NCBI RefSeq assembly: GCF_019049255.1
Contig: NZ_JAGMUJ010000029.1
Coordinates: forward strand, 62,001 to 126,000
Source: Streptomyces sp. AC558_RSS880
GTDB lineage: Bacteria; Actinomycetota; Actinomycetes; Streptomycetales; Streptomycetaceae
Direction of reading: 5' to 3'
Length of the DNA: 64,000 nucleotides
Part shown: one piece after another, positions 51,201-58,572 of the stretch
Layout: every line of letters starts with the position of its first letter
Position numbering within the stretch: the first letter of the stretch is position 1
Notes under the pieces: model-generated
What the model saw: only the letters and a program-made list of their open reading frames with translations
Told to the model about the DNA's origin: nothing
Databases searched by the model: none
Position numbers and translations under genes: made by a program

Positions 51201-52048
51201 TGCGTACGGTCGGGCGCGCGCCGCGCGACCCGGCGGCCGCCCCCGTCCTGGTCGCCGACCCGACCATGGACCTGGTCCATGCCGATGTCGAGGTCAGGGC
51301 CCTGCGGGACGCCTTCTACCCGCGAGCGCGGCTGTGCGGAGAGGTCTCCGACGAGCCCGACGGGAGACTGGGCGCCGCGACACCCGACGAGATCCTCGCG
51401 CTGCTCGCCGACGGAGCCTCGCTGCTCCACGTGGCCACGCACGGATCGGCGGGCACGCGCCCCACGGTCTCGGCCCTGTACCTCGCCGTCCCGGAGGGCA
51501 CCGGGGACAACCCCGTCCCCGAGGCCGCGACGGACGGCGCCGCACCGGACACCGGCCTGCTGACGGTGACCCGGCTGCTCGACCGCACGGATCCGCGACG
51601 CGGCCCGGCGGACGGCGCCCCGGACGGCCCGCTGGTCGTGCTGAGTGCCTGCGAGACCGACCTGAGCAACCGCGACCACGACGAGGCGCTGACCCTCACC
51701 ACGGCCTTCGTCTCCGGCGGGGCACGGGACGTCGTCGGATCGCGGTGGCGGACGGCGGACAGCGCGTCGGCGCTGATGATGGCGGTCTTCCACCACCACC
51801 TGACCGTCGACGGGCTCGGCCCCGCCGACGCGCTCAGGGCGGCGCAACTGTGGATGCTCGACCCGCACCGGGAGAACCCGGGCTCGCTCGACGGCGAACT
51901 GCTGAGGGAGATGGAACGCCCCGGACTCGACCGCATCCCGCTGTGGGCCGCCTTCGTCCACCAGGGGCATCCGGGCCGGAAGGAAGCGAGGACACGGAAC
52001 ATGACGGACGGCACGACGCACGGCACGACAGAAGGGGGGAACGCGTGA
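48272..52048 (+). CDS. Large helical-repeat/CHAT protease, paralogue 2, coupled to a toxin-antitoxin pair
   Basis: 1,258 aa. It aligns with the 43882-47256 protein from its first residues (GGVLGLRAWAADAMERARRLV) through the helical repeats to the CHAT domain, with His1057 (LHVATHG), Cys1127 (VVLSACETD) and DVVGSRWRTADSASALMMAVFHHH. It differs by a Gly/Pro/Ser repeat linker (residues of about 261-316, a 14-residue unit repeated four times) and a short tail rich in Thr/Gly. GTG 48272 has GGAGG at 9-nt spacing; GTG 48266, two codons upstream, is the alternative. Its stop overlaps the antitoxin-like gene's GTG, so protease, antitoxin and RES toxin are made together. Antitoxin cleavage by this protease is the central hypothesis. 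Confidence 0.92.
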   Translation: MGDEETGGVLGLRAWAADAMERARRLVPGAGAGTSPPDHDATVAELDGLVRLLDHDAGLRGAVSVWLAGALTLRHAAGGGAPADRERAERLLREARDRRTPLGAAVSDEDRRWAALFLLSHVVPLRPGPGAPGAAPDLSALLERVTRVGPAGMVAMAAEVETLTAEVMELPLPSPFLDELRRMRGVLAMPAGAGLTDLLTGMMPAGTPASDQLRRMAERLFGTDDAPTTGHADTSGTGGPVSAPGRSGTHETAAAAGPGPGRPASESSRVASGSGRPAPGSGGPASGPGRPASESDRVASGPGRPAPGSGGPASESDRADSEPGRPAGPGDRHADVPGPRPAPEPGADEASGPRRNPGPTSPPPPRPPLTPDDFRRLIAALDTVGETTAGLDDVLKRGDPEALNRLLAQLRSVQDTPLPGPDATPALESLRALLLAVSPAVGGTFQDRSAGRAHIDTVLAHLEGIAGSPIPGVGDPSVLGRAFATFSRILEAGETEDVERLRELVEEAEELERAVPEDHPCRFAVLSCLGAAYGRLGAVTQDKEMLLRALPYTEQGITGAKGSGLPFAGGPPPPDIPMPDPALLRAGLTGERVAVPEDLPPEPPEGASAEEADAYAASLGLRFSHTRDPADLDALVQALERIRDEVRRGRGQRIAADALWRLAEAYHLRKVLRQDPEDTVCVDAAKEALTALAADVLLQTGAEHGLLAARSGASRGLRAARWALTCGRVHEAVAALELGRALVLQAAATSSAVPELLDAAGHHELAEAWRAAGLSRGAGAAGGPGVPGELPSTLRRRALEALGYRQEDGGPLATPTLAELADGVAEAGADVLVYLVPGEDEVPGMVIAVGPHLGAGTGALPLLSGAGSGPLERYIDAADARGDGRERDPSAEQAWEDALGTLCDWAFQVLGPVLAGIEKRLTDAGRLDGRPLRAVLVPCGRLGIVPWHAARSPGDAPHRHLCETVVVSYAASGGQFLRTVGRAPRDPAAAPVLVADPTMDLVHADVEVRALRDAFYPRARLCGEVSDEPDGRLGAATPDEILALLADGASLLHVATHGSAGTRPTVSALYLAVPEGTGDNPVPEAATDGAAPDTGLLTVTRLLDRTDPRRGPADGAPDGPLVVLSACETDLSNRDHDEALTLTTAFVSGGARDVVGSRWRTADSASALMMAVFHHHLTVDGLGPADALRAAQLWMLDPHRENPGSLDGELLREMERPGLDRIPLWAAFVHQGHPGRKEARTRNMTDGTTHGTTEGGNA
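49052..49219 (+). repeat. 42-bp tandem repeat (four units) inside CHAT paralogue 2
   Basis: Four in-frame 42-bp units start at 49052, 49094, 49136 and 49178. They encode 14-residue units of two alternating types (GRPASESxRVASG- and GRPAPGSGGPAS-). The true period is therefore 84 bp with an internal 42-bp relation. The paralogue has a shorter, different linker at this point, so the array is recent and probably variable in copy number. Confidence 0.85.
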
Positions 52049-52761
52049 ACGACGACGGCACGGGCGGCGGCCGCGGCGGAACGGAACGGCTGCTCGCCCT
52101 GGTCGGCGAGCACCGGGACACCGTCCGGGACGCGCTCGACGACGAGCAGTACGCGCTGCTGCTCGCCCGGCTGGCCGCTCTCGGCGACGCGGCGCCCGAC
52201 GACACGAGGGCGGTCCGCAGAGCGCTGCAGGGCGTACGCCTCGCGCTGCTGCCGCTGCCGCTGGACCATCCGGTGCGCCTCGCGCTGGACTCCGTACGTC
52301 TGGTCGCGGCGCCGCCCGGGCCGTCCACCGTGGCCGGGGCGCGGGAGCTGATGGCCCGCCTGGTGCTCCCGGAGCCGGCCTCCGGCACCGACGGCACCGA
52401 GAGCACCGGCGACACCGGCGACACCGCCCAGGACCAGCTCTTGAGCGCCCCGGCCCTCTCCGCCGACGAGGCGCGCGCCCGGTGCGGCGGCACGGCACCG
52501 CCTCCCGAACTGATCAGACTGACGGACGCCCAAGGCGGCGACCGCTACCCGGAGTTCCAGTTCGGCACGGGCGACGGCAGGCCCTGCGAGGTGGTCCTGG
52601 AGGTCAACCGCGTGCTCCTCGCCGACATCGACCCCTGGGGCGCCGCCGCCTGGTGGCTCAGCGGGAACACCTGGCTGGGCGGAACGCCCGCGTCGCTCCT
52701 CGGCCGGCTGCCCGACCGGGAGCTGGTCGGCGCGGCCACGGCACTGGCGGAGGGGGACTGA
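52045..52761 (+). CDS. Xre/MbcA/ParS-like antitoxin with an extra N-terminal domain
   Basis: 238 aa. The C-terminal 75 residues match the toxin-binding domain of RES-type antitoxins: YPEFQFGTGDGRPCEVVLEVNRVL, then DPWGAAAWWLSGNTWLGGTPASLLGRLPD. The usual N-terminal Xre helix-turn-helix is replaced by an unrelated helical domain (ERLLALVGEHRDTVRDALDDEQYALLLARLAALG) and an acidic Thr/Gly linker (GTDGTESTGDTGDTAQ) at about 115-130, a natural cleavage site. GTG 52045 overlaps the CHAT stop and the gene's own stop overlaps the RES toxin ATG. Without a DNA-binding domain it should neutralise the toxin without autorepression. Confidence 0.8.
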   Translation: MNDDGTGGGRGGTERLLALVGEHRDTVRDALDDEQYALLLARLAALGDAAPDDTRAVRRALQGVRLALLPLPLDHPVRLALDSVRLVAAPPGPSTVAGARELMARLVLPEPASGTDGTESTGDTGDTAQDQLLSAPALSADEARARCGGTAPPPELIRLTDAQGGDRYPEFQFGTGDGRPCEVVLEVNRVLLADIDPWGAAAWWLSGNTWLGGTPASLLGRLPDRELVGAATALAEGD

Positions 52762-53447
52762 TGAGCGGCTTCTTCCCCATGACACCGCTGGAGCTGCGCC
52801 CCAACCGGCAGGTGGTCCCGGCAGGCACGGAACTGTGGCGGGTGCACAAGTCCAAGTACGCTCCGGACCAGTTCAACCCGATCCTCGCGGACGTCCACGA
52901 CCACCGCGAGGGCGGCCGTTTCGACGGCACGGCGCTGGACCCGTACCACTCCCTGTACCTGGCGGCCGACCCGACCACGGCCCTCGCCGAGAGCGTGCTG
53001 CGCTCGCGGCCCTTCGACCGGCGGTCCAGCATGCGGTACATCCCCTGGATCACGGTACGGGAACGGTCGTTGAGCGCCCTGCGGACCAGGTGCGACCTGA
53101 GCCTCGTCTCACTGCTCGGGGAACAGGACCTGGCCGCCGTCTGCCAGGACTCCACGCTCCTGGAGGACGAACGCAACTACCCGCAGGCCAGGCGCTGGGC
53201 GAGCGAGATCCGCACGCAGACGCCCGACATCGTGGGCCTGGTCTGGCAGTCCCGGCGCAACCGGCCCGAGCACGCCCTGGTGCTCTTCCACGACCGGTTC
53301 GACGGCTGCGACGGCTGTGACGGCAAACCGCTGGAGGTGCTGCCGGACGGCGGGATCGCGGACCTCGGCTCCGACGCCGGGATCGAGCGGGCGAACGAAC
53401 TCCTCGAACCGCTCCGGTCGGAGATCTCCCGGCCGAGGCGCCCGTGA
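52761..53447 (+). CDS. RES-domain toxin (NAD+-degrading family)
   Basis: 228 aa, longer than many RES toxins but with the expected core: LWRVHKSKYAPDQFNP (Arg27), GGRFDG (Arg53), YHSLYLAADPTTALAESVLR (Tyr66, Glu77), SLLGEQDL and the later DIVGLVWQSRRNRPEHALVLFHDR. RES toxins of RES-Xre modules deplete NAD+ by phosphorolysis or hydrolysis, causing stasis or death. ATG 52761 overlaps the antitoxin stop. The usual gene order (antitoxin then toxin) is kept, with a CHAT protease in front. No inactivating change is visible. Confidence 0.87.
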   Translation: MSGFFPMTPLELRPNRQVVPAGTELWRVHKSKYAPDQFNPILADVHDHREGGRFDGTALDPYHSLYLAADPTTALAESVLRSRPFDRRSSMRYIPWITVRERSLSALRTRCDLSLVSLLGEQDLAAVCQDSTLLEDERNYPQARRWASEIRTQTPDIVGLVWQSRRNRPEHALVLFHDRFDGCDGCDGKPLEVLPDGGIADLGSDAGIERANELLEPLRSEISRPRRP

Positions 53448-53448
53448 C

Positions 53449-53616
53449 GAGCGGGACGGCACGGCGTCGTCCAGGCGATGGAGCCGGACTTCCAGGAGGT
53501 CCGCCACCTCTGCGGTGAGGGGGTGGGCCTTGCCGATGCGGTCCTTCGGGACCGATGAGCAGGGGGATGAGCGCGTCGGGCGAGAACAGGCGGGTCGCGG
53601 GTTGCTCCAGGCTCAT
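53449..53616 (-). pseudogene. Short frameshifted remnant of unknown gene
   Basis: On the minus strand MSLEQPATRLFSPDALIPLLIGP is read from 53616. After a one-base shift near 53552, KDRIGKAHPLTAEVADLLEVRLHRLDD continues with protein-like composition, and the reading then runs into the antisense of the RES gene. No ribosome site precedes it. I take it as an internal fragment of a lost gene; the family is not recognised. Confidence 0.3.
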
Positions 53617-53654
53617 GACGTCCAGCAGGGCTGCCCCCCCCCGGGAGCACCGGA

Positions 53655-54733
53655 ATGCCGTCTCAGCAGGAAACGCCCGTGAAGAGCATCGTCGTCCCGT
53701 TCGACCCCGGCACGCCGCCGGCCCCGCTGCGGCGGTTCGGGCACCCCGAGGTGATGGAGCGCTGGCACACGGTCGACCGCTCCGCCCACGCCCCGCACCT
53801 CGTGGCCGTCCCGGGTGACGACGGCGAGGACTGGACCGCCGCCGCGCTCGTGACGGCACGCCCGCACACGGCCTACCTGAAGATCGTCGACGCCGTGGGC
53901 GACGTGCCGGCGGCCGTCGCGGTCGTCGTCACCCACGCACGCCGCCGGGAGCTCGCGCAGGTCAAGTGGGAGGGATGGACGGCACGCCCCGAGGACGCCG
54001 CTGCCGCCGGCTTCGTCTCGATGCGCCTCCCGCTCGCGCAGTCGGAGGGCGCGGCCGGACCGGCTGCCGGTTACGTCCGCCGGCTGCACGACGGCGTGGT
54101 GGCCGCGAACCCCCGTACTACGGGCAGACCACGCACTTCACGTGCGGCGCCGTCACCGCCCTGGTCGCGCAGGCGCACGCGGGAATGCTGCCCAGGGAGG
54201 CGCTCGACCGCCGGGCGGAGCTGACGCTGTGGCGCGACGCGACCAACTTCCTCGCGTGCGAGCCCGTCGGACTGGGTGTCGCCGTGCGCCGGACGTGGCC
54301 GTCGTCCCCCGTCACGGTCCACCTCGACACGGACCGGCCCGTCCTGCTCGACCACCTCCCGGAGCAGGAACAGGAGTGGCGCGCCCTGCTCCAGCGCACG
54401 TCGCGTACGGACGCCGGACGGATCGGCGTCCCGGTCGACCCGCGCCGCCTCTCCCTGACCGCGATCCGGGACGCGCTCGGCCGGCGGGAGCACGTGCTGC
54501 TCCTGCTCTCGCTCGCCCGGACGCAGGGCTTCGACGTGCCGCACTGGGTGCTCTGCCACGGCACCGTCCCCGGCGCCGTCGTGATCGAGGACCCCTGGGC
54601 CGACGCGGCGACGGGCGACACCTGGGTCGACGCCCACCTGCTGCCCGTCCCGGACCCGTCGCTCGACACGATGTCGGCCCTCTCGGCGGACCGCTTCCGC
54701 GGTGCCGTGACCATCGGCCGCCCGCGCCCGTGA
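53655..54733 (+). pseudogene. C39-like peptidase gene broken by a 1-base deletion
   Basis: The first 153 codons from 53655 give an N-terminal domain (HPEVMERWHTVDRSAHAPHLVAVPG, ALVTARPHTAYLKIVD) ending YVRRLHDGVVAANP. The text continues one frame over as PYYGQTTHFTCGAVTALVAQAH and runs to 54733. It carries the papain-like Cys (TCG), His (DVPHWVLCHG) and Asp (VIEDPWAD) of C39-like peptidases. The junction is a run of five Cs at 54110-54114 where six would keep the frame, so a single C is missing. Either the gene is dead or the base is a sequencing error. GTG 53679 is an alternative start. Confidence 0.66.
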
Positions 54734-54744
54734 CACCCCGGCTC

Positions 54745-55579
54745 GGATACCGGGAACGACGGCCGGTCAGCGGGTCGCCGGCCGTGCGGACGGCCTCGGC
54801 GATCCAGGCCATGGCCTCGAGCACGTCGAAGTTGCCGGCGTGCGGCTGGTTCCAGGCGAGCCGGTGGTCGAGGTTCTCGACCTGCTGGTCGGCGGCGAGC
54901 GCCCGGTCGAGGTTGACCGAGACGGTGAACGCGGTGTCCCGGCCGCGGGGGCCTTGCCGGGGGACGAGCCGTCGGCGCCGACCAGTCCGCGGCCGCGGCT
55001 GGCGACGTCGACGAAGACGTATCCGGCCTTCAGGGCGGCGCCGACGTTGCTCGTCGAACTGCCTTAGGAGGAAACGGCGGTGACGCTCGCCCGTATGTAA
55101 CTGGCCATCCAACCGTCGTTGTTCACCGCGAGGTAGACCGGCGCCCGCTGGTCGCCGAAGGCGCTCTCGGGGACGAACACGTTCATGCTCTGGTAGCCGC
55201 AGGCGGTGTGGGGAATCGTGGTGGTGCCCCCGCCGGGACCACCGGGCTGCTGCGCCGCCGCGGCGACCGGGTTCGCGACGTAGCAGACCTCCTTGTACCA
55301 GCGCACGTCCACCGGCCGGCCGTCGACGGTGACGGTGAGCGTCGTGTAGGCGCCGGAGTCGAAGGCGAGCGCGGCGCCCTGGGGGTCCGCGGCACGGCCG
55401 CGGCTCTGCGCGGGGGCGACCGCCGCGACGGAGGCCGGCACCGCGACGGCCGTGAGGACGAGGGAACCCGCGAGCGCCGTGCTTCTCAGGAGGCGTTCGC
55501 GGCGCACGGGGCGTTCCGCCCGCACGCTCGTCGAGTGGGCGAGTGCATCACGTCCGTGGGAAGCGGTCAGCCGCCGCAT
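54745..55579 (-). pseudogene. Collapsed subtype-B tannase-like esterase
   Basis: From ATG 55579 (RBS GGGGAG) a signal peptide (LLRSTALAGSLVLTAVAVPASVAAVA) and mature start run through VRWYKEVCYVANP and CGYQSMNVFVPESAFGDQRAPVYLAVNNDGW to a premature TAA at 55064. Past the stop the family text resumes (SSTSNVGAALKAGYVFVDVASRGRGLVG...GKAPAA). It then jumps to the C-terminal catalytic-His segment (LDHRLAWNQPHAGNFDVLEAMAWI) in another frame. The middle of the enzyme, several hundred residues, is missing. The pieces appear in the correct order for a tannase/feruloyl-esterase-like alpha/beta hydrolase. Confidence 0.68.
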
Positions 55580-55720
55580 GGGTCTCCCCTCATCGAGCAC
55601 CAAGTGCTTCGCCGATGCCTCGGGGGCAAGGTGTGACGCACGCCACAAGATTGTCAACAATATGCCCGGCAATCTCGCGGACGTTCTTCCCGGAGCTCTC
55701 GGCCCGAGCGCGATGCGGGC

Positions 55721-55759
55721 GCGTACGGTCGTACACGCCGGGAATGTACGACCGTACGC
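55721..55759. promoter_or_regulatory. 15-bp inverted repeat upstream of the MFS exporter
   Basis: GCGTACGGTCGTACA (55721-55735) and its exact complement (55745-55759) are separated by 9 bp and end 20 bp before the MFS ATG. Each arm is itself nearly palindromic (GTACGRYCGTAC), as in tandem TetR-type operators. No TetR gene is adjacent, so the repressor would be encoded elsewhere. Confidence 0.68.
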
Positions 55760-55779
55760 TCCACCTGTAGGCTCCCCGC

Positions 55780-56991
55780 ATGACTGTCGACGTACTGCAG
55801 CAGCCCACCCGGGCCGACCGGCGGGCCCGTGCGGCCGTGGCCGTGCTGTTCCTCACCAACGGGGCGCTGTTCGCCAACCTGCTGCCGCGGTATCCGCAGA
55901 TCAAGGCCGATCTCGGAATCGGGAACGCCGCCTACGGGCTGGCCGTCGCGGCGTTCCCGACCGGTGCCATCGCCGCGGGCCTGGCGGCGGGAGTGCTCGT
56001 CCGCCGGCTGGGGTCGGCCCGCGTCGCGGTGGCCGGCACCCTGCTGACCGGCGCGGGGGTCCTCGCCGCGGGCCTGGCCGACTCGGTGGCCGTGTTCGCG
56101 GCGGCGCTGTTCCTGGCCGGGGCCATGGACGCGATCACGGACGTCGCGCAGAACGCCCACGGCCTGCGGGTGCAGCGCCGCTACGGACGCTCCATCATCA
56201 ACTCCTTCCACGCCATCTGGTCCATCGGCGCCGTCACCGGAGGGGCCATGGCCGCCGGCGCGATCGCCCTGGACCTGTCCCGGGGGCAGCACCTGCTCGT
56301 CTCGGGTGTGGTGTTCGGGATCGCCGCCTGTGCCGCCCTGCGCCACTGCCTGCCCGGGCCCGACACCGAGCCGGCCGAGGAGGGAGGGGGCGCCGCGGGC
56401 GGCGACCCGCGGCCGGAGCGGAACGCGACGACCTCCCGGCGCACCGCGTACATGCTCACCGCTCTCGTCCTCATCGCCACCGCCGGCACACTCGTCGAGG
56501 ACGCGGGCAACTCCTGGGCCGCGCTGTACCTCGCCGACTCCCTGGACGCGTCGGTGACACTGGCCGCCTGCGGATTCATCGCCCTGGTCGGAGCGCAGTT
56601 CGTCGGCCGTCTGATCGGTGACCGGCTCGTGGACCGGTTCGGCCAGCGGCAGGTGGCCCGCGCCGGCGGGGCCGTCGCCGCGGCCGGCATGGGCCTGGCG
56701 CTGGCCGTCCCCACGGTCCCGGGGACGGTCCTCGGCTTCGCCGCGGCGGGATTCGGCGTGGCGACCCTCGTGCCCGCGGCGATGCACGAGGCCGACGAAC
56801 TGCCCGGCCTCAAGCCCGGGTCGGGACTCACCATCGTCTCCTGGCTCATGCGCCTGGGCTTCCTGTGCTCCCCGCCCGTCGTCGGACTCGTCGCCGACGC
56901 GGCCGGCCTGCGCACGGGCCTGCTCGTGGTACCCCTGGCCGGACTGCTCGTCGTCCTGCTCGCCGGGGTGCTGCGACCCCGTCGACGCTGA
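55780..56991 (+). CDS. MFS transporter (YbjJ-like)
   Basis: 403 aa with about 12 helices. It starts RARAAVAVLFLTNGALFANLLPRYPQIKADLGIG, the YbjJ-like pattern. The signature loop AGAMDAITDVAQNAHGLRVQRRYGRSIINSFHAIWSIG, a central hydrophilic loop (about 200-220, Gly/Pro/Arg) and GLIGDRLVDRFG-type motif A in the second half follow. The substrate is unknown. A strong inverted repeat in the leader implies repressor control. The gene lies alone between the decay zone and the prenylindole genes and could export their product. Confidence 0.87.
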   Translation: MTVDVLQQPTRADRRARAAVAVLFLTNGALFANLLPRYPQIKADLGIGNAAYGLAVAAFPTGAIAAGLAAGVLVRRLGSARVAVAGTLLTGAGVLAAGLADSVAVFAAALFLAGAMDAITDVAQNAHGLRVQRRYGRSIINSFHAIWSIGAVTGGAMAAGAIALDLSRGQHLLVSGVVFGIAACAALRHCLPGPDTEPAEEGGGAAGGDPRPERNATTSRRTAYMLTALVLIATAGTLVEDAGNSWAALYLADSLDASVTLAACGFIALVGAQFVGRLIGDRLVDRFGQRQVARAGGAVAAAGMGLALAVPTVPGTVLGFAAAGFGVATLVPAAMHEADELPGLKPGSGLTIVSWLMRLGFLCSPPVVGLVADAAGLRTGLLVVPLAGLLVVLLAGVLRPRRR

Positions 56992-57153
56992 GAGCGAACG
57001 AGTTCGACGGTTCCTGCCCCGTCACGCGTGACCGGGCCGTCACCGTCCTCGATGTGGTGCACGACCACTTCGCGCACGCCTGCGCGGTCACCCCTGCTTG
57101 CTGTCGGGTGACGCTCCGCATGCCGGTGCGCATAGGCCGGGCTCGCCCGCGCG

Positions 57154-58521
57154 TCACGACGGCACGGGTTCCAGCTTGCAGCGGAAATGGCGGAGGAGCG
57201 GGGGCTGTTCGATCACGCGGTAGCCGGGGATCCGCTCCTTGGCCTTCACCGTCGCCGCCAGGACCTCACCCACGTGGTTCAGGTGGCTGAGCCCGTAGGT
57301 CCTGCGGGGAAGCGCCAGCCGGACCAGTTCGTAGGGGGCCGTGGTGACCGGTGCGCCGTTCTCGTCCTCGCGGCCGAGGTAGAGGGAACCCAGTTCCACC
57401 GAGCGGATGCCGCCTTCGAGGTAGAGCTGACAGGCGAGAGCGTGGCCGGGGAAGCGGTGCGCGGCGATGTGCGGGAGCAGGCGGCCGGCGTTGAGGTAGA
57501 GGGCGTGCAGGCCGGGGGGTTCGACGATGCCGACGCCGGCGTCGCGGGTCAGGCGGGCGAGGTGGTGGGCGGCGTCGGCACGAGACCGGAGGTAGGAGGG
57601 ATCGGTGACCTCGGTCAGCCCCTGGGCGACCATGTCCAGGTCCCGGCCGGCCAGGCCGCCGTAGGTGGGAAAGCCCTCCGTGGCGATGAGCAGCAGCTCG
57701 CACCGCTCGGCGAGGGCGCGGTCGCGCAGGCCGAGGAAGCCGCCGATGTGGACGATGCCGTCCTTTTTCGCGCTCATCAGACAGCCGTCCGCCAGCCGGA
57801 ACGCCTGCTCGGCGACCTGGCGCGGACTCTGGCCGCGGAACGCCGTCTCACGCTGGGTGACCAGCCACGCGTTCTCCGCGAAACGGGCCGCGTCGAGGAA
57901 GAGCGGAACCGAGTGTTTCCGGCAGAGGGCGGCGGCTCGGGTGAGGTTGTCCATGGACACCGGCTGGCCGGCCACGCCGTTGTTGGTCAGCGTCATGACG
58001 ACCAGGGCGATCCGGGAGGCGTCGGGGCCCCGCAGGGCTTCGTCCAGCCGGTGCAGGTCGATGTCGCCCTTGAACGGCTCGTCGCTGTCGAGATCCCCGG
58101 CCTGCGGGCAGGGAAGATCCACCGCCTGGCAGCCGGCCAGTTCCACGTTGGCGCGCGTGGTGTCGAAGTGGGTGTTGCTGAGCGTGATCCGTCCCGGAGC
58201 GAGCAGGGCGGAGAAGAGGATGCGCTCCGCCGCCCGGCCCTGGTGGACCGGCAGGACACAGGGGTAGGAGGTCAGTTCCCGCACCGCGTCCTGGAAGCGG
58301 TAGAAGGACCGTGCCCCGGCGTAGGACTCGTCGCCGGCCATGCCCGCGGCCCACTGCGCCGCTGACAGGGCACCTGTTCCCGAGTCCGTGAGCAGGTCGA
58401 TCGTGACCTCGTCGGCGCGCAGCCCGAACAGGTTGTAGTGCACGCGCCGCAGGGCCCGTTCACGCTGTGCTCTCGTGGTCACCGGAATCGGTTCGACGAC
58501 TTTGATCCTGTACGGCTCCAT
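57154..58521 (-). CDS. tnaA: Tryptophanase of a prenylindole pathway
   Basis: 455 aa, PLP-dependent beta-eliminating lyase. The PLP lysine is in LMSAKKDGIVHIGG (K253) and the pyridine-binding Asp in LFLDAARFAENAW (D210). Residues that separate tryptophanase from tyrosine phenol-lyase favour tryptophanase: Asp120 in THFDTT (Thr in the lyase), Leu rather than Arg in GIRSVELGSL, and His445 in the C-terminal LRHF. It cleaves tryptophan-type amino acids to an indole, pyruvate and ammonia. It sits 51 bp after an indole prenyltransferase gene on the same strand, the IptA/IptB arrangement, so 6-prenyltryptophan is the probable substrate. Confidence 0.92.
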   Translation of the reverse strand: MEPYRIKVVEPIPVTTRAQRERALRRVHYNLFGLRADEVTIDLLTDSGTGALSAAQWAAGMAGDESYAGARSFYRFQDAVRELTSYPCVLPVHQGRAAERILFSALLAPGRITLSNTHFDTTRANVELAGCQAVDLPCPQAGDLDSDEPFKGDIDLHRLDEALRGPDASRIALVVMTLTNNGVAGQPVSMDNLTRAAALCRKHSVPLFLDAARFAENAWLVTQRETAFRGQSPRQVAEQAFRLADGCLMSAKKDGIVHIGGFLGLRDRALAERCELLLIATEGFPTYGGLAGRDLDMVAQGLTEVTDPSYLRSRADAAHHLARLTRDAGVGIVEPPGLHALYLNAGRLLPHIAAHRFPGHALACQLYLEGGIRSVELGSLYLGREDENGAPVTTAPYELVRLALPRRTYGLSHLNHVGEVLAATVKAKERIPGYRVIEQPPLLRHFRCKLEPVPS

Positions 58522-58572
58522 GAACTCACCTTTCCTGGTGCGCGGTCTGCGCGGTCTGCGCGGCCCGACCGG

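Noticed and set aside
49352..52498. 1,048-aa minus-strand frame opposite CHAT paralogue 2
   Set aside because: Antisense shadow; the plus strand encodes the CHAT dyad and paralogous sequence.
56992..57153. Minus-strand frame reading MREVVVHHIEDGDGPV in the gap after the MFS gene
   Set aside because: The protein-like stretch is only about 25 residues and then runs antisense into the MFS gene; too short to call.
57154..58521. Tyrosine phenol-lyase as the identity of the PLP lyase
   Set aside because: The discriminating residues (Asp120, Leu in GIRSVELGS, His445 in LRHF) are those of tryptophanase.
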